Below are positions 35,235 through 44,294 of a DNA stretch of 64,000 nucleotides, piece after piece (positions within the stretch are counted from its first letter, which is position 1; every line of letters starts with the position of its first letter). The DNA is taken from contig NZ_CP141945.1 in NCBI RefSeq assembly GCF_035658495.1, positions 186,001-250,000 of the forward strand, read 5' to 3'. This DNA comes from Novosphingobium sp. RL4 (lineage in GTDB: Bacteria > Pseudomonadota > Alphaproteobacteria > Sphingomonadales > Sphingomonadaceae). The translations under genes were made by a program, and so were the position numbers. The notes under the pieces were generated by a model. The model ran no database searches. It worked only from the letters and a program-made list of their open reading frames with translations, and was not told the origin of the DNA.

Positions 35235-36590
35235 TCAATCGGCTGCGATCCGTGTACCGGCGCCGCCTTGCCGCGAGGCAAGGCACATCAACAGCGCCCC
35301 GAGCGGTCCGAAGGCCGCCGCCATCGTCGTCAGCGAGAGATTGAGGCCGTGAGCGCCGTAGACATGGTCGGTGAGCAATCCGACCATGACCGAGCCGAAT
35401 GCCCCGCCGGTGAGATTTACGAGCGCCATGTACAGCCCGGTGTAGAGCCCTCGCAAGGTGGGCGGCACCACCGCGACGATAAGCACGAAGATCGATGCCA
35501 CGGATATCGAACTCACGAACAGGTTCACATAGGACATCGCCACTGCAAGCTGCACCGTGGGCACGATCGGGCCGACCAGCGTGGTCACGGCCAGCACCGC
35601 CATCGACGAGAAGCTGAGGTAGTAGGCCGCCCTGTCGCCGAAGCGGAAGCGCAGCCACTTGTAATAGGGATGAACCGCAAGGCACCCTGCGATGCCGCCC
35701 AGCAGGAAGGCGGGACCATATGTGGTCGCCACCAGACCGGGGGTCATTTCGTAGGAACGCATGAGCATCGCCGGGTACCAGTTCAGCAACCCGTAGTTGT
35801 TCATCGACCATGACACGATGCCGAGCGCCAGCAGCACGATGAGCTTGCGGTTGGCGCGGGCAAAGGCAAGGGCTTCCCCCTTGGCGGGCGCCGCGCGCTG
35901 TCCGCCGCCACGCTCTTCCCTGACGGATGACTGGACCAGCAGCGCCACGAACAGCCCCGGCACGGCCAGTAGCAGGAACACCACGCGCCAGGGCTCCGCG
36001 CTGTCGATGAAGGGCAGGTCGTATGGCCCGCCTGCGGCAAACCGGGTGAGCAGATGCGCGCCCAGCATCATGGCCATGCCGCCGCCGACGTAGAGCCCGG
36101 TGGTGAACAGCCCGATCGGCTTCTGCACCTTGTCCTGCGGAAAACGGCTTGAAATGATGCCGATCGCCGCCGGATTGAGCCCCGCCTCACCCACGCCGAC
36201 AAACATGCGGGCAATGAACAGGGTGACGAAACCGGTGGCGAGGCCGCTCGCAGCCGTAGCGACGGACCAGACGAGGATGCAGGCGGCCAGGATCGTCACT
36301 CGCCGTCCCCGATCGAGCATGCGCCCGATGAAAACACCCCCGAAAACATAAAGCACGGCGAAGGCCATGCCGGTCACCGCGCCCAGTTCCGCATCGGATA
36401 GCGAGAGATCGGCCTTGATGTCCTCCACCAGGAAACTGAGGATCACCCGGTCGATATAGCCGAGCACCGAAACCGAGAAGAGAATGGCGACGACGTACCA
36501 GTCGTAGGCGCCGGCGGTCCTGGGGCCGGATGCCGCTGGCGGCGCCTCTTCGATCGTCATCGTCGCTGTCATTTCCTCGATCTCCCGCAT
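35235..36590 (-). CDS. MFS transporter
   Basis: 451 residues with twelve predicted membrane helices. The first loop has the motif FGGVFIGRMLDRGRR, a form of the MFS motif G-x3-D-R-x-G-R-R, and the N-terminus SVLGYIDRVILSFLVEDIKAD is typical of the sphingomonad MFS group near spinster and aromatic-acid transporters. It would move a small organic acid across the inner membrane with protons. It follows the crotonase gene by 24 bases on the same strand, so it likely imports the compound handled by this operon. Confidence 0.88.
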   Translation of the reverse strand: MREIEEMTATMTIEEAPPAASGPRTAGAYDWYVVAILFSVSVLGYIDRVILSFLVEDIKADLSLSDAELGAVTGMAFAVLYVFGGVFIGRMLDRGRRVTILAACILVWSVATAASGLATGFVTLFIARMFVGVGEAGLNPAAIGIISSRFPQDKVQKPIGLFTTGLYVGGGMAMMLGAHLLTRFAAGGPYDLPFIDSAEPWRVVFLLLAVPGLFVALLVQSSVREERGGGQRAAPAKGEALAFARANRKLIVLLALGIVSWSMNNYGLLNWYPAMLMRSYEMTPGLVATTYGPAFLLGGIAGCLAVHPYYKWLRFRFGDRAAYYLSFSSMAVLAVTTLVGPIVPTVQLAVAMSYVNLFVSSISVASIFVLIVAVVPPTLRGLYTGLYMALVNLTGGAFGSVMVGLLTDHVYGAHGLNLSLTTMAAAFGPLGALLMCLASRQGGAGTRIAAD

Positions 36591-36614
36591 CTTCTTTATC
36601 GTTTTCGGGCGACC

Positions 36615-37373
36615 TTAGCGGCCCTGGAACACCGGCTGGCGCTTTTCCCGGAAGGCGGCAATCGCCTCCTTCGAATCTTCCGACTTCGAAAGCTTGTGCG
36701 TGTTGTTCTGCTCGTAGCGATAGCCGTCGCGCAGGGTCATGTTCTCGATCGTGCGCATGGAATCCTTGGCGAGGCGGGTTGCCATCGGGCTCTTCGAAGC
36801 GATGGTCCGGGCCATGTCCATGACCCAGGGCATCAGTTCGTCCTGCGGCAGGCAGGCCTCGATCACACCGCGCCGGTAGAGTTCGCCGGCTTGCGCCCGC
36901 CAGCCGGTCAACATCATGCGGCGGGCCATCGAATGCGGCAGGATACGCGCGGCATGTTTCCCGCCGCCCATCAGGCCCACGTCGACCTCAGGCAGCCCGA
37001 ACACCGCATTCTCGGACGCCACGATGATGTCGCAGCTCGCGGCAAGCCCCAGTCCGCCGCCCAGAGCCGGGCCATTGACGGCGGCGATCACCGGCTTGTT
37101 GCATTCGATGATCGCATAGCTGGATTCCCGCACCGCGCGGTTCCGCTTCCAGGTCGAACCCGGTGCTGACAGGTCGGGGCGGTTCTTGAGATCGGCCCCG
37201 GCGGAAAAGCACTTGCCCGCGCCCGTCAACACGGCGACGCGCACGTCGTCGCGATCGCTGATCTCGTCGAAGGCATCGGCAAGACCGTGGATCATCTCCA
37301 TCGACTGGGCATTGACCGGCGCATTGTCCATGGTGACCACGGCGACATGGTCGGCAACTTCAAGTCTGATCAT
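36615..37373 (-). CDS. Enoyl-CoA hydratase/isomerase family protein
   Basis: 252 residues from the ATG with GGAAG upstream; a longer reading into 37721 would add 116 residues without family resemblance. Single crotonase domain: KCFSAGADLKNR, then AVNGPALGGGLGLAASCD and VFGLPEVDVGLMGGG. The second catalytic glutamate (LPEV) is kept but the first is Gly (GGLGLA instead of GGxELA), so it may be an isomerase or a hydrolase/decarboxylase type rather than a hydratase. The C-terminus EAIAAFREKRQPVFQGR is standard. Operon with the MFS transporter and probably the fused SDR. Confidence 0.88.
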   Translation of the reverse strand: MIRLEVADHVAVVTMDNAPVNAQSMEMIHGLADAFDEISDRDDVRVAVLTGAGKCFSAGADLKNRPDLSAPGSTWKRNRAVRESSYAIIECNKPVIAAVNGPALGGGLGLAASCDIIVASENAVFGLPEVDVGLMGGGKHAARILPHSMARRMMLTGWRAQAGELYRRGVIEACLPQDELMPWVMDMARTIASKSPMATRLAKDSMRTIENMTLRDGYRYEQNNTHKLSKSEDSKEAIAAFREKRQPVFQGR

Positions 37374-37476
37374 CTTCCAGCATCCTCTGTTCCGCCCACC
37401 ATCAGACCGCAGGACAGCACCTTCCGTCGCGCTTCCGAACCTGCGGAGCGGGTTAATTCCATATGCGATTGAAGGT

Positions 37477-39024
37477 TCACTCGACCTCGGCCGCATCACC
37501 GGCGTCGCCGAAGGCGGACCAGCCGCCATCCACCGGCACGATCGCTCCGGTGAGGTAGGACGCACGTGGTCCGGCAAGGAACGCGATAGCCTCGGCGATC
37601 TCCGCAGGATCGCCCAGCCGGCCCAGCGGAACCCGGCGGCGAACAGGGCGCAGCGACCGCTTGCCCTCTGCCTCCAGCGCGGAAACGCCGGGCGTCGCGA
37701 TATAGCCGGGGGCAACGGCATTCACCCGCACGCCGCTCGCCGCCCATTCGCAGGCCAGGGAACGCGTCATCGCTTCCACCCCGGCCTTCGCGCCGCAGTA
37801 AGCATTGCGCCGGGGCAAGCCTCCGCGCGCTGCTATCGAGGACATGTTGATGATTGCGCCGCCACCATTGCGGGCCATCACCCTCGCCGCGGCCCGCGCC
37901 AACCGGAAAGGCGCCATGAGGTTCACGGCAAGGCTGAGGTCGAACGCAGCCAGCGTCTGGTCTACCGTGGGCAGGAAATCGTCGGCGATCGCAGCGTTGT
38001 TGACCAGTACGTCGATGCGCCCGTGACTTTCGGCAATCCCGGCGATCGCGGACTCCACGGCTTCGCCGTCCGTAATGTCGAGCACATGGCCCACGCGCCC
38101 GGACGGCAGCGCGGCAAGAGCGCTCTCGTCACGGTCCAGCACGATGACCCGGGCGCCTTCGGCTTCGAAGCGATCCGCCGTCGCGGCGCCGATGCCCCTC
38201 GCGCCCCCTGTAATGACGACCACGCGCTGCGAAGGCGGGTCAGCTTGCGGTGCAGGACCGGTCGCTGCGGCATCGGAACCGCCGTAGACGCCGTAACCGC
38301 CATCGGCGACCACGCTTGCGCCGGTGACATAGCGATTTCCCGCCAGCCAGTAGACCGCCTCGCCGATCTCCTCCGGCATGGCCATGCGGCCCAGCGGCAC
38401 CCGCCGCGCCACCGCCGAGGTATCGACTTTGCCTTCCGCCACCAGAGAGGCGACGATCTCGGTCTCGACATAGCCCGGGAGCACCGCGTTGACGCGCACG
38501 CCGCCATGCGCCCACTCGCACGCCAGCGCCCGGGTGAAGCCCAGCAATGCCGACTTCGACATGGCATAGGCAGCGCGCCCGGGGATCGTCAGAAACGCGA
38601 TCAGCGAAGAGAGATTGATGATGCAACCCTCTCCCTGCCGCAACATGGCCCGGCCCGCTTCACGCGCGGCGAGATAGCTTCCGGTCAGGTTGACCCGCAG
38701 GAGGCGCTCGGCGGTTGCCATGTCGATATCAAGCGCGGACCGGCCTTCCGGATCGACGATCCCGGCATTGTTGACCAATACGTCCACCCGGCCATGCCGC
38801 GCGAGAACCGCCGAGATTCCCGCAACGATGCTGCTCTCCTCCGCCATATCCATGACCAGGGCGGAATGCGGCGCCCCCAGTGCCCGCGCCGCCTTAGATA
38901 CGGCGCCTTCGTCCCGGTCCGCCAGCACCACGATATCCCCGCGCGAGGCGAAAAGGCGGGCCGTGGCAAGGCCGATCCCGGCTCCTGCGCCCGTGATGAC
39001 GATGATCCTCGATGGCAATGGCAT
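37477..39024 (-). CDS. Fused tandem short-chain dehydrogenase (two SDR domains)
   Basis: 515 residues made of two complete classical SDR domains in one chain. Domain 1 (about 1-245) has TGAGAGIGLATARLF, the NNAG element, the YAMSK active site (Tyr-x3-Lys) and the GYVETEIV exit loop. A short linker (SDAAATGPAPQADPPSQR) leads to domain 2 (about 268-515) with TGGARGIGAATADRF, NNAA, and YCGAK. Both look catalytically competent and both end with the usual DGGYGVYGG or DGGWSAFGD. No stop or frameshift separates them. Each half could oxidise a hydroxyl to a ketone, either on successive intermediates or as an internal pseudo-dimer. Divergent from a single SDR at 39232. Confidence 0.9.
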   Translation of the reverse strand: MPLPSRIIVITGAGAGIGLATARLFASRGDIVVLADRDEGAVSKAARALGAPHSALVMDMAEESSIVAGISAVLARHGRVDVLVNNAGIVDPEGRSALDIDMATAERLLRVNLTGSYLAAREAGRAMLRQGEGCIINLSSLIAFLTIPGRAAYAMSKSALLGFTRALACEWAHGGVRVNAVLPGYVETEIVASLVAEGKVDTSAVARRVPLGRMAMPEEIGEAVYWLAGNRYVTGASVVADGGYGVYGGSDAAATGPAPQADPPSQRVVVITGGARGIGAATADRFEAEGARVIVLDRDESALAALPSGRVGHVLDITDGEAVESAIAGIAESHGRIDVLVNNAAIADDFLPTVDQTLAAFDLSLAVNLMAPFRLARAAARVMARNGGGAIINMSSIAARGGLPRRNAYCGAKAGVEAMTRSLACEWAASGVRVNAVAPGYIATPGVSALEAEGKRSLRPVRRRVPLGRLGDPAEIAEAIAFLAGPRASYLTGAIVPVDGGWSAFGDAGDAAEVE

Positions 39025-39231
39025 CTGCGCGTTCTCCCATGGCTTCCGGTCTCGGGCCGGCTTCGTGGTACGGTCGTGAAATAAGGGCCAAGCATTTGCC
39101 GGAGACGCCCTCAATCGCGGGTGCCGTCCGCTGCCGCCTATCACCTATGCGATAAGCCGCCCTGCCCTGCGCCCCGCTTTGGCCGCGCCCACGCCGGCCA
39201 TTAAGCGCCGGGGGAAAGGACGGAGAAGATC
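39025..39231. promoter_or_regulatory. Divergent promoter region between two SDR genes
   Basis: 207 bases separating the divergent fused SDR and single SDR genes. A partial dyad (TATC ACCTATGC GATA, 39140-39155) is visible. Promoters for both directions should lie here; I cannot fix their elements. Confidence 0.4.
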
Positions 39232-39987
39232 ATGTCGGAAAGACTTTCAGGACGGGTAGCTCTCGTAACCGGCGCCTCGCGCGGTTTGGGACGGGCTATC
39301 GCCGAACTCTACGCTGCGCAGGGAGCTGCGGTTGCCGTGCTCGATCTCAAGGAGCACTGGGCGCAGACGGTGGTGGACGGGATTGTCGCACGCGGCGGAC
39401 GCGGCATCGCGGTCGGCTGTGACGTATCGGATCGAGAGGCGGTACAAGCCGCCGTCAGCCGCACCGTGAACGAGCTGGGCGGACTCGACGTGGTGGTGAG
39501 CAGCGCGATGTGGAACCGCTATGAACCGATAGCCGATATCGCTCCCGAGACACTGGCCCGCATGTCCGGCGTCGGGTTCGACGGGATCGTCTGGATGATC
39601 CAGGCTGCCGCGCCGCACATGAGCGCGAAGGGAGCCTCCATCATCAACATTGCCTCGGTCTCGGCGCTCAAGGGCATGAAGAACGCGTTGCTCTACTGCG
39701 GCATCAAGGCGGGCGTCGGCGGATTGACGCGTGCCGCTGCGGTCGAGCTGGGTGCCCAAGGCATCCGGGTGAACGCCATCGCGCCGGCCACCGTGGCGAC
39801 CGAAGGGGTCAAGTCGATGCTGGATGCAGAGGCGCTGGCCGAACGCGCCGCGCGCATTCCGCTCGGACGACTGGGCGAAGTGGAGGATATCGCCAATACC
39901 GCACTGTGGCTGGCATCCGAGGAATCCGCCTTCGTCAACGGACAGATGATTACCGTGGACGGTGGCCTGGCCAACGGTATTCTCTGA
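39232..39987 (+). CDS. SDR family oxidoreductase
   Basis: 251 residues, one classical SDR domain: TGASRGLGRAIAELYAAQG for NAD(P) binding, YCGIK as the Tyr-x3-Lys active site, and DGGLANGIL at the C-terminus. The usual NNAG element is changed to VSSAMWNRY, an unusual substitution at a structural turn. The ribosome site is GGAGAAG. It would oxidise or reduce a hydroxyl/keto group of a pathway intermediate. Ends at a hairpin shared with the converging acyl-CoA dehydrogenase. Confidence 0.9.
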   Translation: MSERLSGRVALVTGASRGLGRAIAELYAAQGAAVAVLDLKEHWAQTVVDGIVARGGRGIAVGCDVSDREAVQAAVSRTVNELGGLDVVVSSAMWNRYEPIADIAPETLARMSGVGFDGIVWMIQAAAPHMSAKGASIINIASVSALKGMKNALLYCGIKAGVGGLTRAAAVELGAQGIRVNAIAPATVATEGVKSMLDAEALAERAARIPLGRLGEVEDIANTALWLASEESAFVNGQMITVDGGLANGIL

Positions 39988-39994
39988 CGCGAAT

Positions 39995-40014
39995 GGGGCG
40001 GCTTGGGCCGCCCC
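39995..40014. terminator. Bidirectional GC hairpin
   Basis: GGGGCGGC and GCCGCCCC pair perfectly around TTGG between the converging SDR and acyl-CoA dehydrogenase genes. It has no T-tract. Confidence 0.6.
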
Positions 40015-40020
40015 GCACCA

Positions 40021-41766
40021 TCAGAGCCAGTCGGCCTCCACCGCAAACAGGTCCGACGAAGCCGTGCAAGGCGTGAGCCATGCGGCGATGCGCGGTATCT
40101 CGCAATCGAAGAAATACCGGCAGGCCGCCAGTGTGCCGCACTGCAGACGCGGCGAGGCCGCGCGCGCGGCTATCGCAAGATCCAGCCATACCCATCCGAC
40201 AACGCCGTGCCCGAATGCATGGAGAAACGGCGTCGCCCGAGCCAGGGCCTGCTCCTGCGGCATCGTGCGCAGCACATCGAGCGCCGCCTCGATCGCATGC
40301 CATGCCGCCGACAGCGCATCGCCCATCGCCGCCAGTTCGGGCAGCCACCGAGCATTTCTGGCGGTTGCGGCGATGCGGGCCGTCAGCACCGCCGCGCCTT
40401 CTCCGCCGCGCAGCAGTTTTCGGCCAAGCAGGTCAAGCGCCTGGATGCCGGTCGTTCCTTCGTGGATCGGGTTCAGGCGATTGTCGCGATAGAGTTGCTC
40501 GACATCGAAATCCCGCGTGTAGCCGTAGCCACCATGGACCTGCATGGCGAGGGCATTGGCCTCCAGCCCGAACTCCGACGAAAAGGTCTTCACGACGGGT
40601 GTCAGCAGGGCGAGCAGGGCCGCACTTTCGGGATCGTGTTCCTCGTCCACCAGGCGGGCGGCAAACAGGCAGAGGGCCAGCGCGCCTTCGGCATAGCTCT
40701 TCTGGGCCAGCAACATCCGTCGCACGTCGGCATGCGCGATGATGGGAACCGCGCCTGTTGACCCGCTGCCCCGCATTCGTCCCTGCAGACGCTCCTGCGC
40801 ATAGCCCAGCGCATGGCCGAAGCCCCGGCACGCGATGGCCGCCGCCCCCAGTCCGACAGATATGCGCGCCTCGTTCATCATCATGAACATCTGGCGCAGG
40901 CCCTGCCCCTCCTCGCCGACCAGCCAGCCGGCCGCACCTTCCTGTTCGCCGAATGCCAGCAGGCAATTCGGGATCGCCCGATAGCCCATCTTGTGATTGA
41001 GCCCCGCCACCGCAATCTCATTACGCGAACCATCGGGAAGCACGCGCGGGACGATGAACAGCGACAGGCCGCCCGTTCCATCCGGCAAGGAGCCGTCCTC
41101 CCGCGCGACCTTCGCAAGCACGAGATGGACGATGTTGTCCGCGGCATCGTGCTCACCGCCGGAAATCCACATCTTCGAGCCCGTCAGGCGGTAGCGGCGG
41201 CCGAGGCCGTCTTCGCCGTGGAATTCGGCGCGGGTCCGCACCGCGCCGAGATCGGACCCCGCCTGCGGTTCTGACAGGCACATCGTGCCGAACCATCGGC
41301 CCTCGATCTGCGGCCGGGCAAAGGCTTCGACCTGGGCGGGGCTGCCGAACGATGCGATCAGCCGCGCGTTGGCCACAGTCAGCATTGCATAGGACGATGT
41401 GGCGATGTTGGCGGCGGCGAACCAGGCAAAGGATGCGCTCGCGGCCAAGAACGGCAGGCCGAGACCTCCAAGGTGCTCCGGGAAACCGGCGGAGAAGAAG
41501 CCGAGCCGGGCATATTCCCCCAAGGCTGCGGCAACCTGCGGGTGAATCTGCACGCCGTCCGGTCCGAACCGGGGTTCTTCGGCGTCTCCTTCCTTGAAGT
41601 GCGGCAGGAACATGTCCCGCGCGACCTCTTCCGAAAGGTCGATCACCGCATCCACCGTTTCACGACCATGTGCCGCGAAGCGCGGCTGCGCCAGCACTTC
41701 GCCGATATCCAGCCAATCATGCAGCAGGAAATCGAGGAACTCGCGGTCGAGCAGACGACTGCTCAT
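40021..41766 (-). CDS. Acyl-CoA dehydrogenase, long C-terminal extension type
   Basis: 581 residues. Introduces the alpha-beta double bond in an acyl-CoA with FAD and ETF as acceptor. CLSEPQAGSDLGAVRT and the substrate-pocket region LTGSKMWISGGEHD are the flavin-contact motifs; the catalytic Glu is in IHEGTTGIQALDLLGRK. The length (about 580-600) and the C-terminal four-helix domain place it in the group of larger FadE-like enzymes common in Proteobacteria. Its start overlaps the stop of the upstream acyl-CoA ligase by 4 bases (ATGA), so the two products likely act on the same substrate. Confidence 0.92.
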   Translation of the reverse strand: MSSRLLDREFLDFLLHDWLDIGEVLAQPRFAAHGRETVDAVIDLSEEVARDMFLPHFKEGDAEEPRFGPDGVQIHPQVAAALGEYARLGFFSAGFPEHLGGLGLPFLAASASFAWFAAANIATSSYAMLTVANARLIASFGSPAQVEAFARPQIEGRWFGTMCLSEPQAGSDLGAVRTRAEFHGEDGLGRRYRLTGSKMWISGGEHDAADNIVHLVLAKVAREDGSLPDGTGGLSLFIVPRVLPDGSRNEIAVAGLNHKMGYRAIPNCLLAFGEQEGAAGWLVGEEGQGLRQMFMMMNEARISVGLGAAAIACRGFGHALGYAQERLQGRMRGSGSTGAVPIIAHADVRRMLLAQKSYAEGALALCLFAARLVDEEHDPESAALLALLTPVVKTFSSEFGLEANALAMQVHGGYGYTRDFDVEQLYRDNRLNPIHEGTTGIQALDLLGRKLLRGGEGAAVLTARIAATARNARWLPELAAMGDALSAAWHAIEAALDVLRTMPQEQALARATPFLHAFGHGVVGWVWLDLAIAARAASPRLQCGTLAACRYFFDCEIPRIAAWLTPCTASSDLFAVEADWL

Positions 41767-43919
41767 CGCGAGAGCAGCACCAACGCATCAAGCGGAACCA
41801 CGCCTTCACCCACTGGCATGACCCTGATAGGATTGATATCGACCCCGGCAAGCCGGTCCTGGTTGGCAGCGGCAAACCGCGAAAGCGCCGCCAGCGTTTC
41901 CGCCAGAGCGTCGATATCGGACGGCGGCGCGCCGCGAACCCCTTGCAACACCTTGCCGGCATTGGTTTCGGCAATCATCCGCCTCGCCTCATCCGCGGAA
42001 AACGGCACGGCACGGAACGAAACATCCTTGAGCACTTCGACGAGGATACCGCCCAGACCGAACATGACGACCGGACCGAGCGTCGGGTCCAGGCTGACAC
42101 CGGCAATCACTTCCACGCCGCCCGCAATCATCGGCGCCACCAGAACGCCCTCTATCCGCGCTCCCGGCACGGCTGCCCTTGCCCTTTCGATCAACAGGCC
42201 GGTAGCCTCACGAACGGCGGCTTCGTCCTTCACGTTCACCGCCACACCGCCGACTTCGGTCTTGTGCGCGATATCGGGCGAACAGATCTTGAGCACGACG
42301 GGAAAACCGATCGCCCGCGCCGCGATCACGGCGTCGTCCGCATCGCCGGCCAGCCGTTCATCGGGGAATGTCATCCCGGCTGCCGCCAGCACCCGCTTGG
42401 CGCCATGTTCGGAGAGCGCGCCGCTGGCTTCTACTGGCGAGGGCAGTGGGGGAACAGGCTCTGCATGGCTGGCCGCCCGGGCAAAACTCCGCCGGAAGTG
42501 CACAAGCGCTCCCAGCGCGCGGGTTAGCGCCGCGCTGTCCTCGAACACGAGGAAACCACGCTCCTCATAACGGCGTACGACATCCTGCGGGGCCGACATG
42601 GTGACGGCCTTGATGATCCCGTCATGCCCCGTTGCCGCTGCATCCAGCGCTTCGGCCAGGCGCACCGAATAGGACGGCAGAGCCGGCGCGGTGCCGAGAA
42701 CGGCCACGAAGATATCGTATCCGCCCTGCTCCATCACCGTGCGGATGTAACGGGTCATCAACGGCAAGTCGGTCATCGCCTGCGCCGTCGCGTCGATGGG
42801 ATTTACCGGCGAGGCATAGGGCAGCAAGGCCTTCAGCTCCGCCTGTGCGGCCTCGGGCATGGGGGTCACGGCAAGGCCCGCCTCATCCGCGTCGTCCGCC
42901 ATCTGGATACCCAGCCCGCCCGACATCGAAAAGATGCCCAGCTTGTCGCCTTCCGGCACCCCGGCCCGGGCAAGGGCATAGGCAACGTCGATCTGCTCTG
43001 CAGTGCTGCGGGCACGGTGGGCGCCGAACTGGCGGCAGATTGCATCGAAGACCGCGTCCGACCCCGCCAGAGCAGCGGTATGGCTGCCCACGGCATGAGC
43101 GCCGACTTCCGAACGACCGACCTTGAGCAGCACCACGCCGATACCGCGCCGACGCGCCACATCCAGCGCCTCGAAGAACAGGGCGCGGTTCCGCACGCCC
43201 TCGGCATAGGCCATGACCACTTTCACGCCCTCGCGGTCCACCACCCAGCGCAGGGCTTCCGCCATGTCCACGTCGCACTCGTTCCCGGTGGTGATCCAGT
43301 GCCTGATGCCCAGCCCGCGAGACCGCGCAAGCTGCGCGATATGCGAACCATAGGCGCCGCTCTGCGAAACGATGGCAACCGGGCCCGGCTCCAGGAAACC
43401 GTCATCGAGCATGACGGAAAAGGTGCCGTAATAACCGATCGAGGAATCGGCCGCGCCAAGACAGTTCGGACCCAGCAGCCGCAGCCCCCCCGCCCGCGCT
43501 ATGTCCACTATCCGCGCCTGCTCGGCCCGCCCTTCTTCGCCCATTTCGGCAAATCCCGCCGCGAAGACGATCGCCGCCTTCACGCCTGCCGCCACGCAAT
43601 CTTCCACCGCCTGCCGCGTGGCAGCGGCCGGAACGGCCAGCAGGGCAAGGTCCGGCGCTTCCGGCAAGGCCGAAAGCGAAGCGTAGGCCGGCTCGCCCTG
43701 CACCGTTTCGCGCTTGGGATTGACGGGATAGACCGGGCCGGAGAACCCGCTCGCGCGGAGGTACTTGAGCGGCCGCCCGCCGATACGCGCGGCATCGTCG
43801 GACGCGCCGACCAGTGCGATCGAACGCGGCGCGAAAAGCGCGTCGAGCCCGCCGCGCGATGCGCCGATGGCTGCCGGTTGTTCAGGCTGGGACAGGGTGG
43901 CTTGGCCGCTGGTCGTCAC
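41763..43919 (-). CDS. ADP-forming acyl-CoA synthetase (fused alpha and beta)
   Basis: 718 residues from a GTG preceded by GGAAGAGGTG; the frame opens 20 codons earlier but without a ribosome site. Makes acyl-CoA from an acid, CoA and ATP, yielding ADP and phosphate. The N-terminal CoA-binding Rossmann domain starts near LFAPRSIALVGASDDAARIG; the succinyl-CoA-ligase-like domains carry SQSGAYGSHIAQLARSRG and the phospho-His segment GSHTAALAGSDAVFDAICRQ; the C-terminal ATP-grasp domain shows LKICSPDIAHKTEVGGVAVN. Domain order alpha then beta is as in acetate/acyl-CoA ligases of this type. Overlaps the acyl-CoA dehydrogenase. Confidence 0.92.
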   Translation of the reverse strand: MTTSGQATLSQPEQPAAIGASRGGLDALFAPRSIALVGASDDAARIGGRPLKYLRASGFSGPVYPVNPKRETVQGEPAYASLSALPEAPDLALLAVPAAATRQAVEDCVAAGVKAAIVFAAGFAEMGEEGRAEQARIVDIARAGGLRLLGPNCLGAADSSIGYYGTFSVMLDDGFLEPGPVAIVSQSGAYGSHIAQLARSRGLGIRHWITTGNECDVDMAEALRWVVDREGVKVVMAYAEGVRNRALFFEALDVARRRGIGVVLLKVGRSEVGAHAVGSHTAALAGSDAVFDAICRQFGAHRARSTAEQIDVAYALARAGVPEGDKLGIFSMSGGLGIQMADDADEAGLAVTPMPEAAQAELKALLPYASPVNPIDATAQAMTDLPLMTRYIRTVMEQGGYDIFVAVLGTAPALPSYSVRLAEALDAAATGHDGIIKAVTMSAPQDVVRRYEERGFLVFEDSAALTRALGALVHFRRSFARAASHAEPVPPLPSPVEASGALSEHGAKRVLAAAGMTFPDERLAGDADDAVIAARAIGFPVVLKICSPDIAHKTEVGGVAVNVKDEAAVREATGLLIERARAAVPGARIEGVLVAPMIAGGVEVIAGVSLDPTLGPVVMFGLGGILVEVLKDVSFRAVPFSADEARRMIAETNAGKVLQGVRGAPPSDIDALAETLAALSRFAAANQDRLAGVDINPIRVMPVGEGVVPLDALVLLSR

Positions 43920-44294
43920 GATCACCTCTTCCGATGGTTCAGGCTTTTTCACGCAAGAGCCGTGGCACGGGGCCGGCACGCCCGATACCGATCGGCCGGC
44001 GGGGACGCATGTTTCATATCCGTGATATGGCTGGGCGATCCGTGCAGACGCGGGACGATATGCATCGCCCCACTTCCCCTGTTTCCCATTTGTGATAGCG
44101 ACCGCGCGGCGCCGCTGAAATCGATATCAGCCTTGTGATAATCCCCCTCGAAACCCGGCTCCGAATTGAACAGGACGCCATCAGCAAGGATGCCTTGGGC
44201 GTCTGAAACGGAGGCGGCACCCGCAACAACGGGCCGCACGAGACAAAAAAGAACATGAAGGCGCGACGCGCCGGGATTTTGGGAGGATCGCTGA
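43920..44294. other. Divergent intergenic region, acyl-CoA ligase / TonB receptor
   Basis: 375 bases without a gene. It holds the CATATC-CGT-GATATG dyad (44015-44029) and two copies of TTGTGATA (44092-44099 and 44132-44139), 40 bases apart, which could be operator half-sites. Promoters for both directions should lie here. Confidence 0.5.
44015..44029. promoter_or_regulatory. CATATC-CGT-GATATG dyad ahead of acyl-CoA ligase
   Basis: A perfect 6-bp inverted repeat 96 bases before the acyl-CoA ligase start. The sequence CATATCCGTGA is shared with the dyad at 27656-27671 ahead of the crotonase operon. Confidence 0.45.

Noticed and set aside
37374..37721. N-terminal extension of the crotonase gene at 36615
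   Set aside because: The 116 extra residues have no crotonase similarity, and a GGAAG ribosome site precedes the ATG at 37373.
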